DNA from: Actinoalloteichus_B caeruleus
GTDB taxonomy: Bacteria; Actinomycetota; Actinomycetes; Mycobacteriales; Pseudonocardiaceae
NCBI RefSeq assembly: GCF_000718005.1
Contig: NZ_JODV01000005.1
DNA length: 64,000 bases
Direction: 5' to 3' (one strand)
The position numbers and the translations under genes were made by a program. Every line of letters begins with the position of its first letter. Position 1 is the first letter of the stretch. Under the pieces are notes generated by a model. That model was not told the DNA's origin and searched no databases. It worked only from the letters and a program-made list of their open reading frames with translations. Below, piece by piece: positions 16,892-26,270 of this stretch.

Positions 16892-18682
16892 CTAGTCGGG
16901 TTCGGGGGCGCGGTGCCGCCCCGGCCGCCGCTGGCCCCCCTGCCCCCCGAAGCGTTCGACATCCCGGTCCCGGATGAAGCCGAGCCGGTCCGGGGCGTGC
17001 ATCCGGAGCATGATCCGAGCGACGTCGAGCGGCACCCGGTCCTTGGTCAGCCGGCTGACGGTGATCATCGTCGCGAAGGCCAACGGCACCGTCACCAGTG
17101 CCGGTTGGACGAGCAGCACGCCCAGCCAGCCGTCCATGGGCGGCCCCCACTCCGTGAGCACCGCCGCGAGCACCGACAGCCCGCCGCCCAGGACGATGCC
17201 GGAACCCGCTCCCCACGCGGTCAGACCGCGCCACCAGATACCCAGCAGCAGCAGCGGGCAGAACGTCGACGCGGCGACGGCGAACACCAGGCCGACCGTC
17301 TGGGAGAGGCTCAACGAGGAGAACCCCATCGCCACCGCCAGGGGGATCGCGGTCGCCACCAGCGTCCACAGCCGGAAGTCCCGCACCTGGCCGCCGGAGG
17401 GCAGGTCCGTCGACAACACCCCGGCGACGCACACGACCAGACCGGCCGAGGTGGACAGGAACGCCGCGAACGCCCCGGCGGCGGTGATCGCCCCGAGCAG
17501 CTTGCCCAACCAGTTGTCCAGCATCGCCGTGGGCAGCAACAGCACCGCCGCGTCGGTGTCGCCGGTGACCAGCAGCTCGGGCACGTAGAGCCGGGACAGG
17601 GCTCCGAAGACGGTCGGGAACAGGTAGAAGAGGCCCAGCATCGCCAGGACGAACAGTGTCGTCCTGCGGGCCGCGTGGCCCGTCGGGTTGGTGTAGAAGC
17701 GCATCAGCACGTGCGGGAGCCCCATCGTGCCCAGGAACGTGGCGAAGATCAGCGAGTAGGTGTGGAACAGGCCCTGCGGCCCCCTGTCCTGGGGCTGCGC
17801 CCAGGACGAGTTGTCGGCCACCGCTCCCTCGACGACGGGGACGTCGGAACCGGCCGTGAACCGGAGTTCGGTCCCCGCTGCGACGGTGTGCCGGTCCCCC
17901 GCCCAGTAGACCGCGCCGGAGACGGGGGCCCCGTTCACCGTGCCCTCCGCGCGGAGCAGCACCGGCCGGGCGACCGTGAGCACCACGTCGGTCTCCACCG
18001 TCACGGTGGTGTCGCGTTCGAAGCGGGGCGGCATGTCCGCCACCAGTTCGCCCCGATCCGCCGATGGGGTGCTGAGGAACGCGGTGAACAGCAGGAACGC
18101 CGGAAGCGAGATCGCGAACAGTTTCACCCAGTACTGCATCGCCTGCACCAGGGTGACGGCCCGTAGGCCGCCACCGAAGACGTTGACCAGCACCACGAGC
18201 GCGACCAGCGCCACGCCGACCTCGTTCGGCAGGCCGGTGACGGTGGACAGGGTCAGCCCCGCTCCCTGGAACTGCGGCACCACGTACAGGGAACCGATGA
18301 CCAGCACGACCAGTGCCGTCAACTTCCGCAGGCCGACCGAGCCGAGTCGTGCCTCGGAGAAGTCGGGCAGCGTGTACGCCCCGGACCGCCGCAGTGGGGC
18401 GGCGACGAACATCAACAGCAGCAGGTAGCCGCCGGCGAACCCGATCGGGTACCAGAGGCCGTCCACCCCGTCCCGCAGGACCAGGCCGGCGACCCCGAGG
18501 AACGACGCGGCCGACAGGTACTCCCCGGAGATCGCGGCCGCGTTGCGCTCCGCGTTCACCAGCCGCCTCGCGACCAGGAAGTCCGAGGTGGTGTGCGCGG
18601 ACCGCGATCCGTACACGCCGACCGCGAAGGTGACGACGGCCATCACGACGATCCCCGACAGCGCCCAGGGGTTCAGCTGCAT
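16892..18682 (-). CDS. SSS-family symporter with a long extracytoplasmic insertion
   Basis: A 596-residue sodium:solute symporter related to ActP (ISGEYLSAASFLGVAGLVLRD, GTMGLPHVLMRFYTNP). Compared with the 541-residue neighbour it carries about 90 extra residues between helices, near 225-315. This insertion is mostly beta-like (TVTVETDVVLTV, GAVYWAGDRHTVAAGTELRF) and probably extracytoplasmic. It is found in the subgroup linked to LytS/LytTR regulators. The transported solute is probably a small carboxylate. The ATG at 18682 has only a weak ribosome site. The C-terminus is basic and low complexity. It is the target gene of the two-component block upstream. Confidence 0.88.
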   Translation of the reverse strand: MQLNPWALSGIVVMAVVTFAVGVYGSRSAHTTSDFLVARRLVNAERNAAAISGEYLSAASFLGVAGLVLRDGVDGLWYPIGFAGGYLLLLMFVAAPLRRSGAYTLPDFSEARLGSVGLRKLTALVVLVIGSLYVVPQFQGAGLTLSTVTGLPNEVGVALVALVVLVNVFGGGLRAVTLVQAMQYWVKLFAISLPAFLLFTAFLSTPSADRGELVADMPPRFERDTTVTVETDVVLTVARPVLLRAEGTVNGAPVSGAVYWAGDRHTVAAGTELRFTAGSDVPVVEGAVADNSSWAQPQDRGPQGLFHTYSLIFATFLGTMGLPHVLMRFYTNPTGHAARRTTLFVLAMLGLFYLFPTVFGALSRLYVPELLVTGDTDAAVLLLPTAMLDNWLGKLLGAITAAGAFAAFLSTSAGLVVCVAGVLSTDLPSGGQVRDFRLWTLVATAIPLAVAMGFSSLSLSQTVGLVFAVAASTFCPLLLLGIWWRGLTAWGAGSGIVLGGGLSVLAAVLTEWGPPMDGWLGVLLVQPALVTVPLAFATMITVSRLTKDRVPLDVARIMLRMHAPDRLGFIRDRDVERFGGQGGQRRPGRHRAPEPD

Positions 18683-18804
18683 GCGATGCCTACTCGATGT
18701 CGTCGAACCGAACGCGGCAACGCTAACCAATCACTCCGGACACGGACCGTCGCGGTGGGGGGAGCGGGTCCCCCGGCTCGGTGGAAGGCACAGGGGACCC
18801 CCTT

Positions 18805-19266
18805 CTAGTTCTCGACCATGTCGATGAAGTCGCGTTCGTGGCGCTCGGCCCGCCACTGGTAGACCAGGCCGACCACGAGCATCGCCGGGAACGGGGCCGC
18901 CCCGAGCAGGATCCAGGAGATCTTGACGTCCCCGACGGTCCACGCGCCCAGCTCGGGAAGCCAGAAGAACAGCAGGGGCAGGATCCCGATGGTGCCGAGG
19001 GTGGTCAGCGTCAGCAGCAGGGCGGTCCGCAGCTGGGCGCGGACGAGACTGCGCACCAGCGCCTCACCGACGCTGGTCTGTTCCTCCAGTTCGACGATGG
19101 TCCGCACCGCGCGCCGTTTGCCTCGGCGGTCGGCCAGGACCACCCGGACCCGGCGGGGTGGCGTCGTCCGGTCACGACGGGTTCGCCGGGAGGCGCGGGA
19201 AGGCCCACCCGCCGGAACCCGGCCCGCCGGGCCGGCGCTCGGGAGGTCCTCCCCGGTCGCGCTCAC
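18805..19266 (-). CDS. Small two-helix membrane protein coupled to the LytTR regulator
   Basis: A 153-residue protein starting at the GTG at 19266, which overlaps the LytTR stop by 4 bases (GTGA). The first 55 residues are basic and disordered. Two membrane helices follow (about 85-110 and 120-142), with the PELGAWTVGDVKISWILLGA loop between them. The protein ends in a charged WRAERHERDFIDMVEN tail. The layout is like the DUF485/DUF4212 partners of SSS symporters, and it directly precedes such a symporter, so a subunit or assembly role is likely. Confidence 0.8.
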   Translation of the reverse strand: MSATGEDLPSAGPAGRVPAGGPSRASRRTRRDRTTPPRRVRVVLADRRGKRRAVRTIVELEEQTSVGEALVRSLVRAQLRTALLLTLTTLGTIGILPLLFFWLPELGAWTVGDVKISWILLGAAPFPAMLVVGLVYQWRAERHERDFIDMVEN

Positions 19267-20087
19267 CGAGTCGGCCCCCAGCCGTTCTTCGGGGCCCGCA
19301 CCAGCCTGTCCTTCAACGCGCGGGTGTGACGGCGGCTGACCGGGAGTTCGATGGCCTGGTCCCCGGCCCCGAGCCTGACCGAGTACCCGGACGAGGACAT
19401 CCGCAGTTCGCTGACCAGCGGCAGCGACACCAGGTAGGAGCGGTGGATGCGGGCGAAACCCACCTCGCTCCACCGCTCCTCCAGCTGCGACAGGGGGATC
19501 CGGACGAGGTGACTGCCGTCGGTGGTGTGCAGGCGCGCGTAGTCGCCCTGCGCCTCCACGTACCGGATGGTGGAGCGTGGGACGAGCTTGGTGGTGCCAC
19601 CGAGCTCGACCGGGATGACCTCGTCCTCGGCCGGTGTCGCGGCTGCCTGGTCCTCCTTGGACCGCCGCATCCGGTCGATGGTGCGCAGTGCCCGGTCGAC
19701 CCGCTCGGACTTGATCGGCTTCACCAGGTAGTCGATGGCCCCGACCTCGAAGGCGTCCAGCGCCCGGTTCTCGTCCCCCGTGACGTACACGACGGCCGGG
19801 GGCTCCCGGAACGCCGCGAGCACCTTGCCCAGCTCGACGCCGTCGAGGCCAGGCATGAAGATGTCGGCGAACACCACGTCCACCGGGCAGAGCCCCGCCT
19901 GCGCCCGTGCCCGCAGCTCCGGATCGTCGCTGCGGATGATGCGCAGCGCCTCGGCGGCGTCGAACGCGGTCAGCACCCGCGCCACCCTCGAACTCCGGTT
20001 GAGCTGGTAGGTGATTTCCTCCAGCCCGCGGTCCTCGTCGTCGACCGCGAGCGCGATCAGACCCGAGTTGTTGGCTTGAGCAGTCAC
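19263..20087 (-). CDS. LytTR-type response regulator
   Basis: A 274-residue regulator. The receiver domain (11-130) has VDDED, the phosphoacceptor D75 in FADIFMPG and K123 in LVKPIK. A LytTR DNA-binding domain (about 155-265) has STIRYVEAQGDYARLHT, ARIHRSYLVSL and LPVSRRH. This is the partner expected for the LytS-type kinase encoded 1 kb upstream. Together they likely control the symporters downstream, as in other LytS/LytTR-transporter loci. The start is a GTG at 20087. Confidence 0.93.
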   Translation of the reverse strand: MTAQANNSGLIALAVDDEDRGLEEITYQLNRSSRVARVLTAFDAAEALRIIRSDDPELRARAQAGLCPVDVVFADIFMPGLDGVELGKVLAAFREPPAVVYVTGDENRALDAFEVGAIDYLVKPIKSERVDRALRTIDRMRRSKEDQAAATPAEDEVIPVELGGTTKLVPRSTIRYVEAQGDYARLHTTDGSHLVRIPLSQLEERWSEVGFARIHRSYLVSLPLVSELRMSSSGYSVRLGAGDQAIELPVSRRHTRALKDRLVRAPKNGWGPTR

Positions 20088-20189
20088 CGTAGATTCATAT
20101 CCTGCCGATCAAGGTTCTCGGGAGCCAAGGTGCTTCGTCCACCCGAGTGTGTGAACATTTCATCGCTGGTTGTGATGGTGCCTACTCCA

Positions 20190-21080
20190 TCAGAGACCAA
20201 GGCGGCTCCAGACGGCCCTGTTGTTCAGGCCCTCCACTGCGGCAAGTAGTGAATCGCCGGCGCGGCTGCCGCTGCCCGAGGCACCACCGAGCCCGAGCCG
20301 GGCGAGGAGGGGGCGCTTCGGCTCCGAGACGGCGATCTCGGCGTCGGGGAACCGGGTGGAGACGATCTTCCGCAACGTGCCGAGACCGTCCACGAGCCCC
20401 AGTTCCCGCGCCCTCGCCCCGGTCCACACCTCGCCGCTGAACAGCGTCTCGTCCTCGCCGGCCAGCCGGTCGCCCCGGCGGGCGCGCACCCAGTCGACGA
20501 ACTGACCGTGCAGGTCCCGTTGCACCTCCAACAGCCAGGCCACGTCGTCCTCCCGTTCCGGGAGGAAGGGGTCCAGCCGCGTCTTGTGCTCGCCGGTCGC
20601 GTGCAGCCTGCGTTCCACACCCAACCGCTCCAGCAGGCCGGTGAACCCGAAGCCGCTGCTGACCACCCCGATCGAACCCACCAGCGAACTCGGGTGCGCG
20701 TAGATCTCGTCCGCCGCGCAGGCGAGCCAGTAGCCGCCGGAGGCCGCCGCGTCCTCGCAGAACGCGAGCACCGGAACGGGGCCACGGGTGCGGGCCCGCC
20801 GGTCGGCCAGTTCGCGGACCCGGTCGGCGACCAGCGCCGACTGGGTGGGAGAGCCACCGGGCGAGTTCACCAGCAGCACCACCGCGGCCAGCCGCTCGTG
20901 GCCGAAGGCACGCGTGAGCGGCGCCTCCACGGAGGCCAGGTTGATGGTCCCCCGGTTCACCGGGGACGGGTTCGAGCTGATCACGCCGTGCAGGCGGACC
21001 ACGGCGACGATCGGCGACCGGTCGACCCGCTCCCCGAGCCGGCCCGGGAGCTTCGACGTCAGCTTGTCGGTCATGCTCAT
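20190..21080 (-). CDS. S49-family serine peptidase (SppA/SohB-like)
   Basis: A 296-residue protein with the ClpP/crotonase-like fold of S49 peptidases. VVRLHGVI and VLLVNSPGGSPTQS (70-81) come first. The nucleophile S114 lies in AAASGGYWLA and the general-base Lys K166 in GEHKTRLDP. SSLVGSIGVVSSGFGF lies between them. There is no clear N-terminal membrane anchor. Members degrade signal peptides or membrane-protein fragments. Its position, 11 bases after the LytS-type kinase and before the LytTR regulator, is unusual and suggests a role in the same signalling or membrane-protein turnover unit (inference). Confidence 0.9.
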   Translation of the reverse strand: MSMTDKLTSKLPGRLGERVDRSPIVAVVRLHGVISSNPSPVNRGTINLASVEAPLTRAFGHERLAAVVLLVNSPGGSPTQSALVADRVRELADRRARTRGPVPVLAFCEDAAASGGYWLACAADEIYAHPSSLVGSIGVVSSGFGFTGLLERLGVERRLHATGEHKTRLDPFLPEREDDVAWLLEVQRDLHGQFVDWVRARRGDRLAGEDETLFSGEVWTGARARELGLVDGLGTLRKIVSTRFPDAEIAVSEPKRPLLARLGLGGASGSGSRAGDSLLAAVEGLNNRAVWSRLGL

Positions 21081-21091
21081 GCCTGCACAGC

Positions 21092-22606
21092 CTACGGGGA
21101 CTCGGCGTCGGGAGGTGGTGCGTGATCAGCGGATGTCGTCGCCCCGCGGAACCGCGACGCGGCCGCCCGTTCCCGTGCCCGCTCACCTCGGACGGCGGGA
21201 CCCCCGGAAACCTGGTCCTCCGCGGGTTGCCGCCGTCGCGGCAGGTCGTGCCCCGCCCCCTCCCGCCTCGGTGGCAACGACACCTCGACCCGCTCGGCGA
21301 GCCCGCCGGTCCACTCCGGACGCGGCGCCGACACCGGGGCCCGTCCCTCCGCCTCACCGCCCAGCTCGGGATCGGGGCCGAGATCGTCCAGCGGTTCGGG
21401 CTCGCTCAGCGGCGGGGTTTCCGGTCGCACTCCCGGGGCGAACTTCGGCACCCGCAACATGACCCGCATGCCCGCCCCGACGTTGGTCTCCACCACCAGG
21501 CCGTACTGGTCGCCGAAGACGGACTGCATGCGGTCGTGGATGTTGCCGAGCCCGACGTGGGCACCGGTGAGGTGGGCGGTCGCCAGCTCGCGGTTCAGCC
21601 GTGCGGGGTCCATTCCGATGCCGTCGTCCTCGACGCTGATCAGGGCTTCGGAACCCACGTCGGTGGCCGCCACCGTGACCGTCCCGCCGCCCTTCTTCCC
21701 GGCGAGGCCGTGTCGGACGGCGTTCTCCACGAGTGGTTGCAGCACGAGGAAGGGCACCACCACGGGCAGCACCTCCGGAGCGATCCGCAACTGCACCCGC
21801 AGCCGGTCCTCCCCGTACCGCGCCCGTTCCAGCGTCAGGTAGCGGTCGACGTTGCGCAGTTCCTCCGCCAGGGTGGTGAACATGCCCGTCGCCCGGAACG
21901 CGTACCGGGTGAACTCCGCGAAGTCCTGGAGCAGGTCCCTCGCCTCGTCCGGATCGGTGCGGACCAGTGAGGAGATGGTGTTGAGCGCGTTGTAGACGAA
22001 GTGCGGCGAGATCTGGGCGCGCAGGGCCTGCACCTCGGCCCTGGCCAGCCGTTCCCGGGACTCCTGGAGCTCGGCCAGCTCCAGCTGACCGGACACGTAG
22101 TGCGCCAGCTCGGTGGAAGCCCTGATCAACCGCTTGCCGCCGTTGGCGGCGATGACGACCAGGGCGCCCAGCACCTCGCCCTCCACGGTCAACGGCACGA
22201 CGAGGGCGTGCCGCATCGGGCACGACCGGCGGTCGCAGTCGAGGTCTCCGTGGTTGACGTGTTCCCGTTTGCCGGTGCTGACGACGATGTCGATCGCGGT
22301 CGAGAGGTCCTGGTAGTGGTGGTTGGCCTCCCCGTCCCAGCTCAACAGCCCGCTCTCGTCCGCCAGGCCGATCGCCACGCAGTTGAGCAGCTGCCTGAGG
22401 TGCGGCGTCGCCCGGTCGGTGGCCTCGAGGGTGAGCCCGGAACGCAGGGCCGGACCGGCCGCGGACACGCGGTGCAGTGCGGCCAGGGTGGCGTCCTCGA
22501 CGGAGGTGCTGACCCGGCGGGCTCGGCAGAGCATCACGAACATGCCGAGCACTCCGATGACGGCCAAAGTGGTGAGGACCGTGCGTTCGGTCATCAGCTC
22601 ACTCAC
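21092..22606 (-). CDS. LytS-type sensor histidine kinase with a GAF-like sensor
   Basis: About 504 residues. One N-terminal membrane helix (7-27) is followed by a GAF-like domain (60-160) with a Cys pair (C124, C129 in DCDRRSCPMRH). The His_kinase domain has ALRAQISPHFVYNALNTI (phosphoacceptor H202), and the ATPase has VLQPLVENAVRHGLAGK, DDGIGMD and GLGNIHDRM. The last 90 residues are Pro/Glu/Arg-rich and disordered. The two cysteines could sense redox or metal state, but this is only a suggestion. I used the GTG at 22606; the ATG at 22594 is equally possible. It is the first gene of the S49/LytTR/symporter block. Confidence 0.88.
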   Translation of the reverse strand: MSELMTERTVLTTLAVIGVLGMFVMLCRARRVSTSVEDATLAALHRVSAAGPALRSGLTLEATDRATPHLRQLLNCVAIGLADESGLLSWDGEANHHYQDLSTAIDIVVSTGKREHVNHGDLDCDRRSCPMRHALVVPLTVEGEVLGALVVIAANGGKRLIRASTELAHYVSGQLELAELQESRERLARAEVQALRAQISPHFVYNALNTISSLVRTDPDEARDLLQDFAEFTRYAFRATGMFTTLAEELRNVDRYLTLERARYGEDRLRVQLRIAPEVLPVVVPFLVLQPLVENAVRHGLAGKKGGGTVTVAATDVGSEALISVEDDGIGMDPARLNRELATAHLTGAHVGLGNIHDRMQSVFGDQYGLVVETNVGAGMRVMLRVPKFAPGVRPETPPLSEPEPLDDLGPDPELGGEAEGRAPVSAPRPEWTGGLAERVEVSLPPRREGAGHDLPRRRQPAEDQVSGGPAVRGERARERAAASRFRGATTSADHAPPPDAESP

Positions 22607-22801
22607 CCGTACATGCTCTGACGAACGTTGCCCGCTAGGCAATGCGCGGGCCAGTTGTCGCCCGAATGGACCATCGGAAACGGTGTTCGCATCGCCGTGG
22701 GTGAGACACGGCTCAGGCCGTAGGGCAGCACACCCGCCCCACCGGGGGACGCGTTGGCGACCGACCGCTCGCGATGCGGCCGCCCTCCGGCCACGCCCGA
22801 C

Positions 22802-24022
22802 TCAGTCCGCCGTCACCCGCAGGGTGCGGAACCCCCGGATCACGAACTCCGGTCGCCGCTCCGCCGTGCCCGCGAGGCGGAGGGCGGGCAGCCGGCGGAG
22901 CAGCGACTCCAGGACGGACACCACCTCGATGCGCGCCAGCGGAGCGCCGAGGCAGTAGTGGATACCCGCACCGAACCCCAGGTGTGGATTGGTGGACCGG
23001 CCCACGTCGAGGCGGTCGGGCTCCGCGAAGACCAGGGGGTCCCGGGCCGCTGCTCCCAGCAGCGCCGCGATCTTCTCCCCGGGCCGGACGACGTGGCCGC
23101 CGATCTCCACCTCCTCCAGCGCCGTGCGTTCGAACAGCTGGAGCGGTGAGTCGTAGCGGATCAACTCCTCCACGGCGACCGGGAGCAGCTCCGGGTCGGC
23201 GCGCAGCCGCTCCCATTCCGAGCGGTGGGTCAACAGCGCCACCATCCCGTTGCCCACCACGTTCACCGAGGCTTCGTGCCCGGCCATCAGCAGCAGTACG
23301 GCGGTGGCCACCAGCTCGTCCTCCGACAGCCGCCCCCCGTCCTCGTCCGTCACCGCGACGAGGTCGCTGACCAGGTCGTCCCCCGGCCGGCGCCGGCGCA
23401 GCTCCGCCAGGTCCCGCAGGTAGGCCACGAACTCGCCGGAAGCCCGCTCCGCGTCGCGCCGGAGGTGGTCGTCCAGGCCGTACTCGTACATCTTCACGAT
23501 CGCGTTCGACCAGGGCTGGAGGAGATCCCGGTCGGATTCCGGCACCCCGAGCAGCTCGGCGATCACCCACACCGGCAGTGGCCCGGCGACCCGGTCCAGG
23601 AGGTCGGCCGAGCCCTCGTCCGCGATCCGCTCCGCCAGCTCCGCCACCAGCCGGTCCGCCAGGTCCCGGACCCAGGGCCGCAGCCGTTCGACGTGACCGC
23701 GCCCGAACGCCTTCGCCACCAGCCTCCGCAGCCGGGTGTGCGTCGGAGGCTCGTTCTCCAGCAGGGAGTTGCGGTGCAGGAGGTTGAAGTCGACGAAAGC
23801 CTCCAGGGGCCGGGCGTCGGTCCACACCCGGCCGAGCGAACGGTGCCGCAGCAGCGCGGAGCAGGCCGTGTGCGAGACGGCTACCGCCAGCCCGAGGCCC
23901 TCGTGCCAGTGCACCTCGCCGGCCTCCCGGAGCCGGGCGAAGGTGGGGTACGGATCGGCGAGGAAGCCGGGGTCCGCCGGATCGAAGAGGGCGGAGGAAC
24001 CAGAACGGGAGACAGCGCGCAC
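22802..24022 (-). CDS. Cytochrome P450
   Basis: A 406-residue soluble bacterial P450. The I-helix motif is LLLMAGHEASVNV (244-255), the K-helix is EELIR (E286, R289) and the heme loop is FGAGIHYCLGAPLAR with C357 as the thiolate ligand. The I-helix reads A-G-H-E-A-S instead of the usual A-G-H-E-T, so the conserved Thr of the oxygen-activating acid-alcohol pair is replaced by Ala with a Ser next to it. The substrate is unknown and no ferredoxin gene is adjacent. TACGGT 6 bases before the GTG at 24022 supports a leaderless start; a longer start at 24061 has no ribosome site. Confidence 0.92.
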   Translation of the reverse strand: MRAVSRSGSSALFDPADPGFLADPYPTFARLREAGEVHWHEGLGLAVAVSHTACSALLRHRSLGRVWTDARPLEAFVDFNLLHRNSLLENEPPTHTRLRRLVAKAFGRGHVERLRPWVRDLADRLVAELAERIADEGSADLLDRVAGPLPVWVIAELLGVPESDRDLLQPWSNAIVKMYEYGLDDHLRRDAERASGEFVAYLRDLAELRRRRPGDDLVSDLVAVTDEDGGRLSEDELVATAVLLLMAGHEASVNVVGNGMVALLTHRSEWERLRADPELLPVAVEELIRYDSPLQLFERTALEEVEIGGHVVRPGEKIAALLGAAARDPLVFAEPDRLDVGRSTNPHLGFGAGIHYCLGAPLARIEVVSVLESLLRRLPALRLAGTAERRPEFVIRGFRTLRVTAD

Positions 24023-24289
24023 CCGCGCACCGTAGTGCTCCGCCCGGCCTGGCGTCCACATGCGGTCTCGGAGGGAGGGGCGGTCGTTACCGCTGGTCAC
24101 CGGGCTTGTTCCCCGTGTGCGGTCGTCCGGGTGCGCCGCCGTCCGCCGTGCCCGCCCCCGGACACCCGCCACCCGTCGCGAGCCCCGTCACAGCTGGCCA
24201 GCTCACCCGGCCGAGGTGTCGACGGGCCATCGGCCCGGCGCCCCTCGCCGGTCACCTCCCGTTAACCCCGTGTGGGCATGCTGTCGGGC

Positions 24290-25159
24290 ATGCCACCAGC
24301 AGTGGTCGCGCACCGGGGAGCGTCCGCCTACCTCCCCGAACACACCCGGGCGGCCTACGCCCTCGCGATCGAGCAGGGCGCCGACGGGCTCGAATGCGAT
24401 GTCCGGCTGTCCAGGGACGGTCACCTCGTCTGCCTGCACGACCGGCGCATCGACCGCACGTCCACCGGACGGGGAGTGGTCAGCGCCCTCCCCCTCGACC
24501 GGCTCGCCGCCCACCGCTACGACCGGGACGGCAAGGCCGGGCGGGGACCGGACCACCAGTCGGTCCGAGGGTTCTCCGCCCTCCCCGAGGGGGGTTCCCC
24601 GCCGCCACTCGCCGCGCCCGACCTGCCCGACCTCGGTCTGCTGCGGTTCACCGACCTGCTCGGCATGGTCCGCGACACCGAACGACCGATCCGGCTCTTC
24701 GTCGAGACCAAACATCCAGTCCGCTACCGCCACCTCGTGGAACGCAGGCTGGTCGCCGACCTGTCCGACCACGGCCTCCTCGCACCGGGGGCGGACGGCA
24801 CCGCGCCGGTCACCGTCATGTCCTTCTCCCCGAGCGCCGTCCGCCGTGTCCGTCAGTACGCGCCGACGCTGCCCACGGTGCTCCTGATGCGGTCCCTGGC
24901 CGGCCGCCGGCGGGACGGCTCCCTGCCGCCGTGGGCCGACCACGCCGGACCCGGTATCGACCTGGTGCGCTCCGATCCCGACTACGTGCGCCGCGCCGCC
25001 TCCCACGGCAACGACGTCTACTGCTGGACGGTGAACGAGCCGTCGGACATCCGGCTCTGCGCGGACCTCGGCGTCCACCACATCGCCACGGACGCGCCAG
25101 CCGCGACCCTGCGGACCCTCGCGAACCACTCGTCGGCTACCGTCGCTGACGCGGTGTGA
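24290..25159 (+). CDS. Glycerophosphodiester phosphodiesterase
   Basis: A 289-residue GDPD-family protein, a TIM barrel that cleaves glycerophosphodiesters. It shows VVAHRGASAYLPEHT (catalytic His, Arg), GLECDVRLSRDGHLVCLHD with metal-binding Glu and Asp and the second catalytic His, FVETKHP, and the C-terminal VYCWTVNEP. No signal peptide is present, so it is probably cytoplasmic. In-frame starts at 24272 (GTG) and 24278 (ATG) add only a few residues. It is divergent from the P450 gene. Confidence 0.92.
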   Translation: MPPAVVAHRGASAYLPEHTRAAYALAIEQGADGLECDVRLSRDGHLVCLHDRRIDRTSTGRGVVSALPLDRLAAHRYDRDGKAGRGPDHQSVRGFSALPEGGSPPPLAAPDLPDLGLLRFTDLLGMVRDTERPIRLFVETKHPVRYRHLVERRLVADLSDHGLLAPGADGTAPVTVMSFSPSAVRRVRQYAPTLPTVLLMRSLAGRRRDGSLPPWADHAGPGIDLVRSDPDYVRRAASHGNDVYCWTVNEPSDIRLCADLGVHHIATDAPAATLRTLANHSSATVADAV

Positions 25160-25313
25160 CCCCGAGCGGGGGACACCGTCACGGCGTCTCGTCGCCGTAC
25201 CGGCATATCGACATGTGGCGCCCGTTCGGCGTTGGCCAGCGACACCCGGCCGGGAACGGTGCGGCCGGATCGGTGGGCCGCCGGCCGGCGCCGGGACTCA
25301 CCAGGAGGTCCGG

Positions 25314-26270
25314 GTGGCCAAGCGCACCGCTACCAGGGGGAAGAAGCGCGCCGAGTCGGGCGTCAACCCACGCCAGCCTTGCCCGTGCGGATCCGGCAAG
25401 CGGTACAAGGCCTGTCACGGCGCCGAGGGCGGCGCGACGAACGTCATCGTGACCAGGCCCTTCGACGGGCTGTCCGTGGAACCCGAGCTGATCGCCCTCC
25501 GCGAGTTCGTTCCCTCGGCCACCGTCGAACTGACGCTCGTGGACCCGCCGACAGACCGGACGGTGGTGCTCGCGAGCGTGTTGCCGATGGCGGCCGCCGC
25601 CCTGGTGCGGGCAGACGGGAAGGCGTTCGTCGGGCTGCAGGTGCAGACCAGGTCCGGTGACGTGAGCCGGGACATCGCCCGGGCGGTCGAGTGGGCCAGG
25701 ACCGCCAAAGCGGGTGACAGCCTGCCCACCGTCGGCCCGGACACCGCCGAGGGAGGCCCCCGCCTCCAGGACCTGCTCGTCGCCGACGCGCCGTTCGACG
25801 TCCGGATCCACCCGGACTTCTCCTGGTGGATCCCCGAGGACACCGAGCCCTCCGCCGAGGTGAAGCTGTCCCTGGAACGCGCCAACACGGCCATCATGCC
25901 GACGGAACGGCTGGCCGCCGAGGGCGTGACCGCCGCCTACTGGGTGGACGCCGGTGAGAAGGCGCACCTGCGGTGGGTGCGGCGGGAACCGGAGGAGCGG
26001 TTGTTGGACGCGCTGGCCCGCCTGTCGGCTCGGGGCGAGTTGGCGTTGGGTGAGGGCAGCCGGTACGCCGGGTCGTTCCGGGCGCACGGGCTGCTGGTGC
26101 CGGTGTGGGACCTCGACCCCGAGTCGCACGCCAAGGAGTGGGAGCAGCCCGCCGCCGAACTCGGCCGCCGGCTGGAGGAGGCGCTGGCCTCACTGGACGA
26201 GCAGCCGCTGGACGCCTCGGAGCGCCGGGCCCGCAACGGGCTCACCGGCCGCCAGATCACCATCCGCTGA
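25314..26270 (+). CDS. DUF5926 protein with an N-terminal SEC-C zinc motif
   Basis: A 318-residue actinobacterial protein. A basic start is followed by QPCPCGSGKRYKACHG (about residues 22-37), the SEC-C zinc-binding motif also found at the end of SecA. The rest matches the DUF5926 pattern (RPFDGLSVEPELIALREFVPSA; DFSWWIPEDTEPSAEV; AYWVDAGEKAHLRWVRREPEE). The function is unknown. AGGAGGTCCGG before the GTG at 25314 is an excellent ribosome site. Its stop lies 14 bases inside the end of the convergent endonuclease V gene. Confidence 0.88.
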   Translation: MAKRTATRGKKRAESGVNPRQPCPCGSGKRYKACHGAEGGATNVIVTRPFDGLSVEPELIALREFVPSATVELTLVDPPTDRTVVLASVLPMAAAALVRADGKAFVGLQVQTRSGDVSRDIARAVEWARTAKAGDSLPTVGPDTAEGGPRLQDLLVADAPFDVRIHPDFSWWIPEDTEPSAEVKLSLERANTAIMPTERLAAEGVTAAYWVDAGEKAHLRWVRREPEERLLDALARLSARGELALGEGSRYAGSFRAHGLLVPVWDLDPESHAKEWEQPAAELGRRLEEALASLDEQPLDASERRARNGLTGRQITIR

